Assembly (NCBI RefSeq): GCF_000720325.1
Contig: NZ_JOJM01000047.1
Location: 1-64,000 of the forward strand
Source of the DNA: Streptomyces sp. NRRL B-1347
GTDB taxonomy: Bacteria > Actinomycetota > Actinomycetes > Streptomycetales > Streptomycetaceae
DNA: 64,000 bases
Direction of reading: 5' to 3'
Part shown: in pieces, positions 17,565-24,579 of the stretch
How positions within the stretch are numbered: position 1 is the stretch's first letter
Layout: each line of letters starts with the position of its first letter
The notes under the pieces: generated by a model
Seen by the model: the letters and a program-made list of their open reading frames with translations, nothing else
Told to the model about the DNA's origin: nothing
Databases searched by the model: none
Program-made: the position numbers and the translations under genes

Positions 17565-17648
17565 ACGGCTCAGCGGCGCGCCCCGCGCGCGCATGTCGCC
17601 CTGTCTTCCGCCCGCTTCCGCCGTCCTTACCCGCCCAGGAGTCTGACC

Positions 17649-19247
17649 GTGATCACCGCCTCCGGTATCGAATTGCGTGCCGGTGCCCGCATCCTCATCG
17701 AGAACGCGACGTTCCGTATCGCCAAGGGCGACCGCGTCGGTCTCGTCGGCCGCAACGGCGCGGGCAAGACCACGCTCACCAAGTGCCTGGCCGGTGAGGG
17801 CGCCCCGGCAGGGGGCACCATCACCCGCTCCGGCGAGGTGGGCTACCTCCCGCAGGACCCCCGCACCGGCGACCTCGACGTGCTCGCCCGCGACCGCGTC
17901 CTCTCCGCCCGCGGCCTCGACGTACTCCTCCGCAAGATGCGGGAGAACGAGGAGCGCATCGCGAACGGCAAGGGCGCCACCCGCGACAAGGCCATGAAGC
18001 AGTACGAGCGCCAGGAGACGGAGTTCCTCACCAAGGGCGGGTACGCCGCCGAGGCCGAGGCCGCCACCATCGCCGCCGCGCTCAACCTCCCCGACCGCGT
18101 GCTCGGCCAGCCCCTGCACACGCTCTCCGGCGGTCAGCGCCGCCGCATCGAGCTGGCCCGGATCCTGTTCTCGGACGCGGACACGCTGCTCCTGGACGAG
18201 CCGACGAACCACCTGGACGCCGACTCGATCGTCTGGCTGCGCGACTACCTGAAGACGTACCGGGGCGGCTTCATCGTGATCTCCCACGACGTCGACCTCG
18301 TCGAGACGGTCGTCAACAAGGTGTTCTACCTGGACGCCAACCGCTCCACGATCGACGTCTACAACATGGGCTGGAAGCTCTACCAGCAGCAGCGCGAGTC
18401 CGACGAGAAGCGCCGCAAGCGCGAGCGGCAGAACGCCGAGAAGAAGGCCGCCGCCCTGCACTCGCAGGCCGACAAGATGCGCGCCAAGGCCACCAAGACC
18501 GTCGCCGCGCAGAACATGGCGCGGCGCGCCGACAAGCTCCTCGCGGGCCTCGAAGAGGTGCGCCAGAGCGACAAGGTCGCCAAGCTGCGCTTCCCCGAGC
18601 CCTCGCCGTGCGGCAAGACCCCGCTGATGGCCGAGGGACTCTCGAAGTCGTACGGCTCCCTTGAGATCTTCACCGACGTCGACCTGGCCATCGACAAGGG
18701 GTCGCGCGTCGTCATCCTCGGCCTCAACGGCGCGGGCAAGACCACCCTGCTCCGGCTCCTCGGCGGCGCCGAGAAGCCCGACACCGGGCAGGTCATCGAG
18801 GGCCACGGCCTCAAGCTCGGCTACTACGCGCAGGAGCACGAGACCCTGGACCCCGACCGCACGGTCCTGGAGAACATGCGCTCGGCGGCCCCCGACCTCG
18901 ACCTGGTCGAGGTGCGCAAGACGCTCGGCTCGTTCCTCTTCTCCGGGGACGACGTCGACAAGCCCGCGGGCGTCCTCTCCGGCGGTGAGAAGACCCGGCT
19001 CGCGCTCGCGACCCTGGTCGTCTCGTCCGCGAACGTGCTCCTCCTCGACGAGCCCACCAACAACCTCGACCCGGCCAGCCGCGAGGAGATCCTCGGCGCG
19101 CTGCGCACCTACAAGGGCGCGGTCGTCCTCGTCACGCACGACGAAGGCGCCGTCGAGGCGCTCCAGCCGGAGCGGATCATCCTGCTCCCGGACGGCGTAG
19201 AGGACCTGTGGGGCGCGGACTACGCGGACCTCGTCGCCCTCGCCTGA
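17649..19247 (+). CDS. ABC-F family ATPase (ribosome-associated, possible antibiotic protection)
   Basis: 532 aa with two ABC domains and no membrane segments. Domain 1: Walker A GRNGAGKTT, signature LSGGQRRRIELARIL, Walker B TLLLDEPTNHLD. Domain 2: GLNGAGKTT, LSGGEKTRLALATLV, VLLLDEPTNNLD. Between them a long basic helical linker (about residues 235-315, rich in Arg/Lys/Gln/Glu) is the part that reaches the peptidyl-transferase centre in ABC-F factors. The GTG at 17649 has AGGAG upstream. Whether it is a housekeeping translation factor or a resistance factor cannot be told from sequence; the short leader ORF argues for inducible expression. Confidence 0.9.
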   Translation: MITASGIELRAGARILIENATFRIAKGDRVGLVGRNGAGKTTLTKCLAGEGAPAGGTITRSGEVGYLPQDPRTGDLDVLARDRVLSARGLDVLLRKMRENEERIANGKGATRDKAMKQYERQETEFLTKGGYAAEAEAATIAAALNLPDRVLGQPLHTLSGGQRRRIELARILFSDADTLLLDEPTNHLDADSIVWLRDYLKTYRGGFIVISHDVDLVETVVNKVFYLDANRSTIDVYNMGWKLYQQQRESDEKRRKRERQNAEKKAAALHSQADKMRAKATKTVAAQNMARRADKLLAGLEEVRQSDKVAKLRFPEPSPCGKTPLMAEGLSKSYGSLEIFTDVDLAIDKGSRVVILGLNGAGKTTLLRLLGGAEKPDTGQVIEGHGLKLGYYAQEHETLDPDRTVLENMRSAAPDLDLVEVRKTLGSFLFSGDDVDKPAGVLSGGEKTRLALATLVVSSANVLLLDEPTNNLDPASREEILGALRTYKGAVVLVTHDEGAVEALQPERIILLPDGVEDLWGADYADLVALA

Positions 19248-19254
19248 CGTCCAC

Positions 19255-19292
19255 CAGGGGCCCTCGCCGGCACGTCCGACGGGGGCCCTCTT
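19255..19292 (+). terminator. Imperfect hairpin after the ABC-F gene
   Basis: AGGGGCCC (19258 on) and GGGGGCCCTC facing it across about 18 bases can form a stem with one wobble and one bulge, eight bases or so after the stop codon. It is weak compared with other hairpins in the window. Confidence 0.4.
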
Positions 19293-19326
19293 GACGTGCA
19301 CCGCTCCAGATGGTTCCGGCGGGCAT

Positions 19327-19376
19327 GATCGAATCACTGATCCACTCCGTATGGATCATTCGGCCGATCCGTGATC
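19327..19376. promoter_or_regulatory. Cluster of five GATC sites upstream of gbn (probable Gbn autoregulatory site)
   Basis: GATC occurs at 19327, 19339, 19354 (as GATCAT), 19366 and 19373, five times in 50 bases. Two more follow at 19512 and 19621 (again GATCAT), the last 40 bases before the gbn start codon. Gbn proteins recognise GATC-centred sites with preference for GATCAT, so binding of Gbn to its own upstream region is the natural reading. Confidence 0.7.
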
Positions 19377-19522
19377 CTTCATCTGTGTGAGACGTCCTCA
19401 TACCGAGATGTGCGATACACGTATTTCGCGGCCGCGCGCGGCCGGTGCGCCCCCGTTCTCCGGGCACGCCTCTGACCTGCCGCTTCCTGGCAGAACCCAT
19501 TCGGCGGTATGGATCGAAGCGT

Positions 19523-19541
19523 GCGGAATCGTTAATTCCGC
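19523..19541. promoter_or_regulatory. Inverted repeat GCGGAAT-N5-ATTCCGC upstream of gbn
   Basis: Perfect 7-bp arms separated by CGTTA, 120 bases before the gbn start. It lies in an unusually AT-rich patch and could be an operator or part of the promoter. Another self-complementary 16-mer (CGGCCGCGCGCGGCCG) is at 19429-19444. Confidence 0.4.
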
Positions 19542-19663
19542 TCGTGACGGCCCGCTTCCGCACTGCGAATCAAGTCACATGGACCTTGCCGAATGGGTGG
19601 CCAGGAGGCTCGGTAGGGGTGATCATGAGAAGTCCAGAGCGCACTTCCCATGAGGAGGCACGG

Positions 19664-19885
19664 GTGGCCGAGACTCTGAAGAAGGGCAGCCGGGTGACCG
19701 GCGCCGCGCGCGACAAGCTCGCGGCAGACCTGAAGAAAAAGTACGACGCCGGTGCGAGTATCCGGGCGTTGGCCGAAGAGACCGGCCGTTCGTACGGATT
19801 TGTGCACCGGATGCTCACTGAGTCGGGTGTCGTGTTGCGCGGCCGCGGCGGTGCGACGCGAGGCAAGAAGGCCGCCTCCGTCTGA
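19664..19885 (+). CDS. gbn: Gbn: small GATC-binding nucleoid-associated protein
   Basis: 73 aa, very basic, with a helix-turn-helix in the second half (GASIRALAEETGRSYGFVHR) and an Arg/Gly/Lys-rich tail ([12 protein letters not shown]). It matches the length and sequence I remember for SCO1839, the founding Gbn protein, which binds GATC-centred sites genome-wide and affects sporulation and antibiotic production. The GTG at 19664 is preceded by GAGGAGG at ideal spacing; an in-frame ATG at 19625 would add 13 residues but lacks a ribosome site. It is monocistronic, with a long GATC-rich upstream region and a hairpin behind it. Confidence 0.93.
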   Translation: MAETLKKGSRVTGAARDKLAADLKKKYDAGASIRALAEETGRSYGFVHRMLTESGVVLRGRGGATRGKKAASV

Positions 19886-19920
19886 CACCCGCCGCTGTCC
19901 GCGGCTCTCGTGGCCCGAGG

Positions 19921-19960
19921 GTGACCACCCGGTCGGCCGTTCGTCCGGCCGGGTGGTTAC
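19921..19960 (+). terminator. Hairpin terminator after gbn
   Basis: GTGACCACCCGG...GGCC (19921 on) pairs with GGCCGGGTGGTTAC ending at 19960 around a GTTCGT loop. This strong stem starts 36 bases after the gbn stop. Confidence 0.8.
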
Positions 19961-20024
19961 TGTGCAGTCACTTAGGGGCGCCCCCAGGCGTCCCGACCGA
20001 CGACTGCACCCATCGGAGGCACTG

Positions 20025-20837
20025 ATGGCTTCGCCCGACAGCCGACAGAGCGCGGCGGCACCGGTTCTCGACAAGGACGGCGTACGCCTCACGGTCGAGG
20101 ACGCCGTGGCCACGGTGACCCTCACCAATCCGGCCAAGCGCAACGCCCAGTCGCCCGCGCTGTGGCGGGCGTTGTCCGAGGCCGGACGGGCGCTGCCCGG
20201 CAGCGTCCGCGTCGTGGTGCTGCGCGGCGAGGGCAAGTCCTTCTCCGCGGGGCTCGACCGGCAGGCGTTCACGCCCGAGGGCTTCGACGGCGAGCCGTCG
20301 TTCCTCGATCTGGCACGCGGTGCGGACGACGCCCTCGACGCGACCATCGCCGAGTACCAGGAGGCGTTCACCTGGTGGCGGCGCAGCGACATCGTGTCCG
20401 TCGCCGCCGTGCAGGGGCACGCGATCGGTGCGGGCTTCCAGCTCGCGCTGGCCTGTGACCTGCGCATCGTCGCCGACGACGTGCAGTTCGCCATGCGCGA
20501 GACCAGCCTGGGCCTGGTGCCCGACCTCACCGGCACGCACCCCCTCGTCTCCCTCGTCGGGTACGCGCGCGCCCTGGAGATCTGCGCCACGGGCCGCTTC
20601 GTGCACGCGGACGAGGCCGAGCGCGTCGGCCTCGCCAACATCGTCGTGCCCGGCGACCAGCTCGACGGCACCGCGCGGGACCTGGCCGCCGCACTGCTCG
20701 CCGCCCCGCGCGACGCGGTCATCGAGACCAAGGCCCTGCTCCAGGGCGTCACCGGCCGCTCGTACGAGGAGCAGCGCACCGCCGAGCGCGCGGCCCAGGC
20801 CCGCAGGCTGCGGGACCTCGCCGGGCTCGGCGACTGA
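20025..20837 (+). CDS. Enoyl-CoA hydratase/isomerase family protein
   Basis: 270 aa. Crotonase-fold marks: VATVTLTNPAKRNAQS at the N-terminus, the oxyanion-hole stretch GEGKSFSAGLDRQAF, and AVQGHAIGAGFQLALACDLRI. FAMRETSLGLVPDLTGTHPL follows. Position GLVPDLTG lacks the paired catalytic glutamates of true enoyl-CoA hydratases, so isomerase or other crotonase chemistry is possible. CGGAGG precedes the ATG. It stands alone between the gbn terminator and a convergent hairpin. Confidence 0.88.
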   Translation: MASPDSRQSAAAPVLDKDGVRLTVEDAVATVTLTNPAKRNAQSPALWRALSEAGRALPGSVRVVVLRGEGKSFSAGLDRQAFTPEGFDGEPSFLDLARGADDALDATIAEYQEAFTWWRRSDIVSVAAVQGHAIGAGFQLALACDLRIVADDVQFAMRETSLGLVPDLTGTHPLVSLVGYARALEICATGRFVHADEAERVGLANIVVPGDQLDGTARDLAAALLAAPRDAVIETKALLQGVTGRSYEEQRTAERAAQARRLRDLAGLGD

Positions 20838-20838
20838 G

Positions 20839-20865
20839 CAACTGCCCCTTTTGGTAAGGGAGTTG
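20839..20865. terminator. Bidirectional hairpin between enoyl-CoA hydratase and P10-like genes
   Basis: CAACT...AGTTG outer arms and CCCCTT...TAAGGG inner arms form a stem with one bulge. It lies exactly in the gap between two convergent stop codons. Confidence 0.6.
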
Positions 20866-20870
20866 GGCGC

Positions 20871-21731
20871 CTAGTCCGGGTGCGCGCCGTCCTGCCCCGG
20901 CTCGTCGACCGCCGTCACCAGGACCGCGACCGACGGCCGGTCCGACAGCGCGCCCCCCACCGCCGCACGCACCGCGCGGGCCACGTCCAGGGCCCGCGGG
21001 TGCGCCGCCACGGCCAGCTCCACCTGGACGTGGCGGCGCGGCAGGGAGTCCGGCGGCTCGTGCTCCCGCACCTGGACCGCGCGCCCCAGACCGCCGAAGG
21101 CGCCGGTCAGCCGGGTCACCCCCGGCACGGCGAGCACGGCCCGGGCGATCCGGTCCTCGGGGGAGTCCGCGGGCGAGTTGGTGGAGGAGTCCTCGGCGGG
21201 GCCCGGCGGCTCGTCCTGCTCATGCGGCTCACCGGGCCCACCGGGCTCACCGGGCCCACCGGGCTCACCGGGCCCACCGGGCCCACTGGGCCCGCTGGGC
21301 TCGTCCTGCCCGTCCTGCCCGTCCTGCTCGTCCTGCGCGTCGAAGAGTGCCGTGACCCGCAGGTCCACCGTCGCGATCACCAGACCGAGCCGGTCCGCCG
21401 CGGCCGTCGCGAGGGCCGCGCGCAGCCGGGACGCCACCGCGGGCAGCGGCTCGGCCGTGCCTGCCGCGACCTCCCCGCTGATCCGCAGCGGCCCCGGCGG
21501 CAGCGCGCTCGGCGGCGCCGGGACCGTGGGGGCGCACGCGGCGTCCGGATCGGCCAGGGCCACGCGCACGGACGTCAGACGCGCCCCCGTCACCCGCTCG
21601 GCCGCCCGGCGCAGCACCGCCGCGGCCGCCGCCTCCGTCAACCACGCGCCGTCCCCCGCCCCGCCCAGGGGCAGCACCCGGCCGAGGCCCAGCTGGCGCC
21701 GTACCGCCGACGCCCATCCGTCACCCGTCAT
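20871..21731 (-). CDS. 'P10-family' protein next to Asp23 genes: two Asp23-like halves joined by a collagen-like linker
   Basis: 286 aa. Databases often label this actinobacterial protein 'nucleopolyhedrovirus P10 family', a name with no functional meaning here. I see an N-terminal half (about 20-130) and a C-terminal half (about 185-280), each with a helix-then-strand pattern like Asp23 modules (for example HVQVELAVAAHPRALDVARAVRAAVG). Between them lies a low-complexity Asp/Gln then Gly-Pro-Glu/Gly-Pro-Gly run at about residues 135-170. The ATG at 21731 faces the asp23 gene across a 92-base divergent promoter, so it is probably part of the same envelope system. Confidence 0.75.
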   Translation of the reverse strand: MTGDGWASAVRRQLGLGRVLPLGGAGDGAWLTEAAAAAVLRRAAERVTGARLTSVRVALADPDAACAPTVPAPPSALPPGPLRISGEVAAGTAEPLPAVASRLRAALATAAADRLGLVIATVDLRVTALFDAQDEQDGQDGQDEPSGPSGPGGPGEPGGPGEPGGPGEPHEQDEPPGPAEDSSTNSPADSPEDRIARAVLAVPGVTRLTGAFGGLGRAVQVREHEPPDSLPRRHVQVELAVAAHPRALDVARAVRAAVGGALSDRPSVAVLVTAVDEPGQDGAHPD

Positions 21732-21823
21732 CGCTCCAGCCTGCCGCATCCCTGGCGCGCGGGCGCGAGGCCGCGCTTAGTGTGGTTCGAGGAGCAGATC
21801 CCCTGTCGTAAAGGACCGCGGCG

Positions 21824-22318
21824 ATGACCGACACCTCAGAGCACAGGACGCCCCAGACGCTCGACAAGGGCGCACACGACTCGCCCGACGAGTCCGGGGG
21901 CCGGGGCGGGTCGGCACGGCGCGGCGGCGGTGACCCGTCGACCCGCGGGCGCACCACCATCGCGGACGGCGTCGTGGAGAAGATCGCCGGACTCGCCGCC
22001 CGTGACGTGGTCGGCGTCCACGCGATGGGCGGCGGCCTCGCCCGGACCTTCGGGGCCGTGCGCGACCGGGTGCCCGGCAGCTCCAAGTCCGTCACGCGCG
22101 GAGTGAAGGCCGAGGTCGGCGAGGTGCAGACGGCCCTCGACCTGGAGGTCGTCGTCGAGTACGGCGTGTCGATCGCCGATGTCGCGCGGGCCGTGCGGGA
22201 GAACGTCATCGCGGCGGTCGAGCGCATGACCGGCCTCGAAGTGGTCGAGGTGAACATCGCGGTCAGCGACGTGAAGCTGCCGGACGACGAGGACGACGAA
22301 CAGCCCCGGCTGCAGTAG
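21824..22318 (+). CDS. asp23: Asp23/Gls24 family envelope stress protein
   Basis: 164 aa. A disordered charged N-terminus of about 40 residues precedes the Asp23 domain: RTTIADGVVEKIAGLAARDVVGVHAMGG, the strand LDLEVVVEYGVSIADVARAVRENV, and GLEVVEVNIAVSDVKLPDD. It is a soluble protein that in firmicutes lines the membrane through AmaP. It is the first gene of a five-gene plus-strand run that also contains AmaP. AAAGG precedes the ATG. A 138-base gap separates it from the next gene. Confidence 0.9.
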   Translation: MTDTSEHRTPQTLDKGAHDSPDESGGRGGSARRGGGDPSTRGRTTIADGVVEKIAGLAARDVVGVHAMGGGLARTFGAVRDRVPGSSKSVTRGVKAEVGEVQTALDLEVVVEYGVSIADVARAVRENVIAAVERMTGLEVVEVNIAVSDVKLPDDEDDEQPRLQ

Positions 22319-22456
22319 CGCGCACGGCGCGGACCCCACGCCACGGGCGGCGCGCGGCGCCCCGCGCGCGACCCGCGGCCCGCACCGTTCGGAGTCAGGG
22401 GCGTCACCAGCGGGAACAGCCTCAACAGCACCCGCGCAGGAGCGAAGGAGCGCACG

Positions 22457-22642
22457 ATGAGCATGGCCGTCATCGGCATGATCGCCGGAATGGCCCTGGG
22501 CTTCGCCGGGTATTTCGGCGGGTTCGGGGCCTTCCTGCTCGTGGCCGCCCTGGGCGCCATCGGCTTCGTCGCCGGGCGGTTCCTCGAAGGGGACCTGGAA
22601 CCCGGCGACTTCTTCCGTCCGCGCGGCGACCGGCGGCGGTGA
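22457..22642 (+). CDS. Small membrane protein of the Asp23 locus
   Basis: 61 aa. Two tightly packed hydrophobic segments (VIGMIAGMALGFAGYFGGFG and FLLVAALGAIGFVAGRFLEG) are followed by a charged tail. AAGGAG precedes the ATG at 22457. In size, position and pattern it resembles the DUF2273-type small proteins found with Asp23 in firmicutes. The next gene starts four bases after its stop. Confidence 0.8.
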   Translation: MSMAVIGMIAGMALGFAGYFGGFGAFLLVAALGAIGFVAGRFLEGDLEPGDFFRPRGDRRR

Positions 22643-22645
22643 GCG

Positions 22646-23041
22646 GTGGCGGCGGAGGTCGTGGGGCAGGTCGCGCCCGCCGAGCGCGGCGCGACCCGGA
22701 TCGCCGACCGCGTCATCGCGAAGATCGCCGCACGGGCCGCGCGGGAAGCGCTGTGGACGCTGCCCGAAGGGGCCGCTCCGCCGCACGCCACGGTCAGCGT
22801 CCTGGCCCGCGGACACGGTTCCGCGCGGGCCGGGGAGGCCCCGTCCGGGGCCGCCCGCGTCCACATCAGCCTGGAGCTGGACTACCCCAGTGACATCGGC
22901 GGCCAGTGCGCGGCCGTGCGTCGTCACGTCACCGAGCGGGTAGAGGCGTTGGCGGGCATGGAAGTGCCCGAGGTGGCGGTCCAGGTCGAGCGGCTGCACT
23001 CGGCGCAGGCGCGGGCCGCGGCACAGGGGAGGACCCGATGA
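22646..23041 (+). CDS. Second Asp23-like protein
   Basis: 131 aa from a GTG at 22646. GATRIADRVIAKIAARAAREAL matches the N-terminal helix of Asp23, and ARVHISLELDYPSDIGGQCAAVRRHVTERVEALAGMEVPEVAVQVERL matches its strand-helix-strand end (shown here only as family pattern). The middle is shorter and more divergent than in the first Asp23. Its end overlaps the next gene by ATGA, so the two are translationally coupled. Confidence 0.8.
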   Translation: MAAEVVGQVAPAERGATRIADRVIAKIAARAAREALWTLPEGAAPPHATVSVLARGHGSARAGEAPSGAARVHISLELDYPSDIGGQCAAVRRHVTERVEALAGMEVPEVAVQVERLHSAQARAAAQGRTR

Positions 23042-23748
23042 GCGAGCCCCACGATCCGCACGAGGCCCACAAGGGCCCCCGCCCGGCCCGGCCCGCGCCC
23101 GTCGTCGAGCGGGCCCCGGACGGCACGGACCCGGCGGCGGGGCCGGAGCAGTGGACGTCCGCGGCCTCCTACGAAGCGCACCCCACCCTGGCCCCCGGCG
23201 ACGACGGGACCCCCCGCTTCTGGTCCGCGCGCCGCGTGCCCGCCGCGCTCCTCGCGCTGCTGGTCCTCGGCGGCTCCGGGCTTCTCCTGTACGACGTCGT
23301 GGCGGTACGGGCCGACCATCCCGCGATGCGCTGGCGGCGCGACCTCGCACGCGAGCTGGCGGAACGGCCGCTGGACAGCACGGCCGTGCTCGCCGGTGCC
23401 GCGGGCGCGGTGGCCGTCGGCCTGTGGCTGCTGCTGCTCGCGGCCACGCCGGGGCTGCGGGCCGTCCTGCCCATGCGGCGCGGGCACGCCGACGTGCGCG
23501 CCGGGCTCGACCGCGCCGCCGCCGCGACCGTGCTGCGCGACCGGGCCCTGGACGTGGCGGGCGTGCGGTCGGTCCGGGTCCGCATGACCAGGACCAAGGT
23601 CGACGTACGCGCCGAGTCGCACTTCCGCGCCCTCGACGACGTCCGCGGCGACCTGGACCGGACGCTGGCCGACGGCATCCGGGGACTCGGGCTCGGCAGC
23701 CCGCCCACGCTCTCCGTCCACGTCGCCCGGCCCGGAAAGAAGGGGTGA
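23038..23748 (+). CDS. DUF6286-type membrane protein of the Asp23 locus
   Basis: 236 aa. A long proline-rich cytoplasmic N-terminus (about 65 residues) precedes two transmembrane helices (VPAALLALLVLGGSGLLLYDVVA and AVLAGAAGAVAVGLWLLLLA). A C-terminal domain of about 90 residues (VRSVRVRMTRTKVDVRAESHF) resembles the ferredoxin-like Asp23/AmaP module. It probably acts as a second membrane anchor or partner for Asp23. The gene starts within the stop of the previous one and ends seven bases before amaP. Confidence 0.8.
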   Translation: MSEPHDPHEAHKGPRPARPAPVVERAPDGTDPAAGPEQWTSAASYEAHPTLAPGDDGTPRFWSARRVPAALLALLVLGGSGLLLYDVVAVRADHPAMRWRRDLARELAERPLDSTAVLAGAAGAVAVGLWLLLLAATPGLRAVLPMRRGHADVRAGLDRAAAATVLRDRALDVAGVRSVRVRMTRTKVDVRAESHFRALDDVRGDLDRTLADGIRGLGLGSPPTLSVHVARPGKKG

Positions 23749-23755
23749 ACGCGCC

Positions 23756-24334
23756 ATGCCGCGTACGGTGAACCGCGTTCTGCTCGGCCTCGTCGGCCTC
23801 GGTCTCGTCGTGCTCGGCGGGGCCGTCCTCGCCGTCGGTCTCGGCGCCGGGCCGCCGTCCTGGTGGGTGCACGACGGGCGGCACGACGTGCTGCTCAGCG
23901 CCGCGGACCGGACCCGGTGGCGGGACCGCGGCTGGTGGTGGCCCACCGTCATCGGAGTCCTCGCCGCGCTCGTGCTCCTGTCGCTGTGGTGGTTCACCGC
24001 CCAGCTGCGGCGGCGGCGCCTCGCGGAGGTCCTGGTCGAGACCGGGGACGGCGAGGGGGCGCTGCTGCGGGGCCGGGCGCTGGAGAGCGCGCTGGAGAGC
24101 GAGGCCGCCGCGCTCGACGGGGTGGGGCGGGCGCGGGTCCTGCTGACCGGGCGGCGCAACGCGCCCGAGGCGCGGGTCGGGCTCGTCCTGGAGCCCGACG
24201 CGGTGCCGGAGGACGCGCTGCACCGGCTGTGCCTGGAGGCCCTGGCCCACGCCCGCGACTCGGCGGGCCTGGCCCGCCTCCCGGCGACGGTCCAGCTCCG
24301 CGCCGCCAAACACGGCCCGGAACGGGTGAGCTAG
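23756..24334 (+). CDS. amaP: AmaP-type membrane anchor for Asp23
   Basis: 192 aa. Two N-terminal membrane helices (VNRVLLGLVGLGLVVLGGAVLAVGLG and WPTVIGVLAALVLLSLWWFTAQL) are followed by a cytoplasmic domain. This is the layout of the alkaline shock response membrane anchor AmaP, which holds Asp23 at the membrane. AAGGGG precedes the ATG at 23756. It is the last gene of the locus; a repeat element lies behind it. Confidence 0.85.
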   Translation: MPRTVNRVLLGLVGLGLVVLGGAVLAVGLGAGPPSWWVHDGRHDVLLSAADRTRWRDRGWWWPTVIGVLAALVLLSLWWFTAQLRRRRLAEVLVETGDGEGALLRGRALESALESEAAALDGVGRARVLLTGRRNAPEARVGLVLEPDAVPEDALHRLCLEALAHARDSAGLARLPATVQLRAAKHGPERVS

Positions 24335-24352
24335 CCCTCGCGGTGCGCCCCA

Positions 24353-24442
24353 GGCCCGCCCCTTCCCGATCCGGGGGCTGCCGCCCCCGCGCCCCCGCCC
24401 TTTTCGGCGCTCCGCGCCTCGTCCTCAAACGCCGGACGGGCT
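24353..24442 (-). repeat. Intergenic repeat element, copy 3 (minus orientation)
   Basis: Read on the minus strand it begins AGCCCGTCCGGCGTTTGAGG and continues GACGAGGCGCGGAGCGCC, nearly identical to copies 1 and 2, then a G/C block with GGGGGC...GCCCCC dyads. It occupies the convergent gap between amaP and the SDR gene. Confidence 0.85.
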
Positions 24443-24532
24443 TGACCTGTCAGCCGGACGACAGCGTGCGAGCCGCTAGGCCGGGGCTCGGCCGGGTGGC
24501 TTGGGTGGCACGGGTGGGAGGGTGGGAGAGAT

Positions 24533-24552
24533 CCCGCCGCGGTAGCGGCGGG
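24533..24552 (-). terminator. Hairpin downstream of the SDR gene
   Basis: CCCGCCGC-GGTA-GCGGCGGG, a perfect 8-bp stem with a four-base loop, 28 bases beyond the SDR stop codon. Confidence 0.65.
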
Positions 24553-24579
24553 GCCGGGGACGGCAGCCGGAGCCCGGGG

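Noticed and set aside
17301..17646. Hydrophilic frames around the 26-bp palindrome
   Set aside because: They lack ribosome sites and recognisable domains, and one runs through the ABC-F leader.
19387..19653. Open frame of 88 codons before gbn
   Set aside because: No ribosome site, atypical codon use, and it lies across palindromes and GATC sites; regarded as regulatory DNA.
24353..24442. Repeat copy 3 as a rho-independent terminator of amaP
   Set aside because: Its dyads could work as one, but the same element occurs in non-terminal positions (copy 1 within the cob run), so I annotate it as a repeat only.
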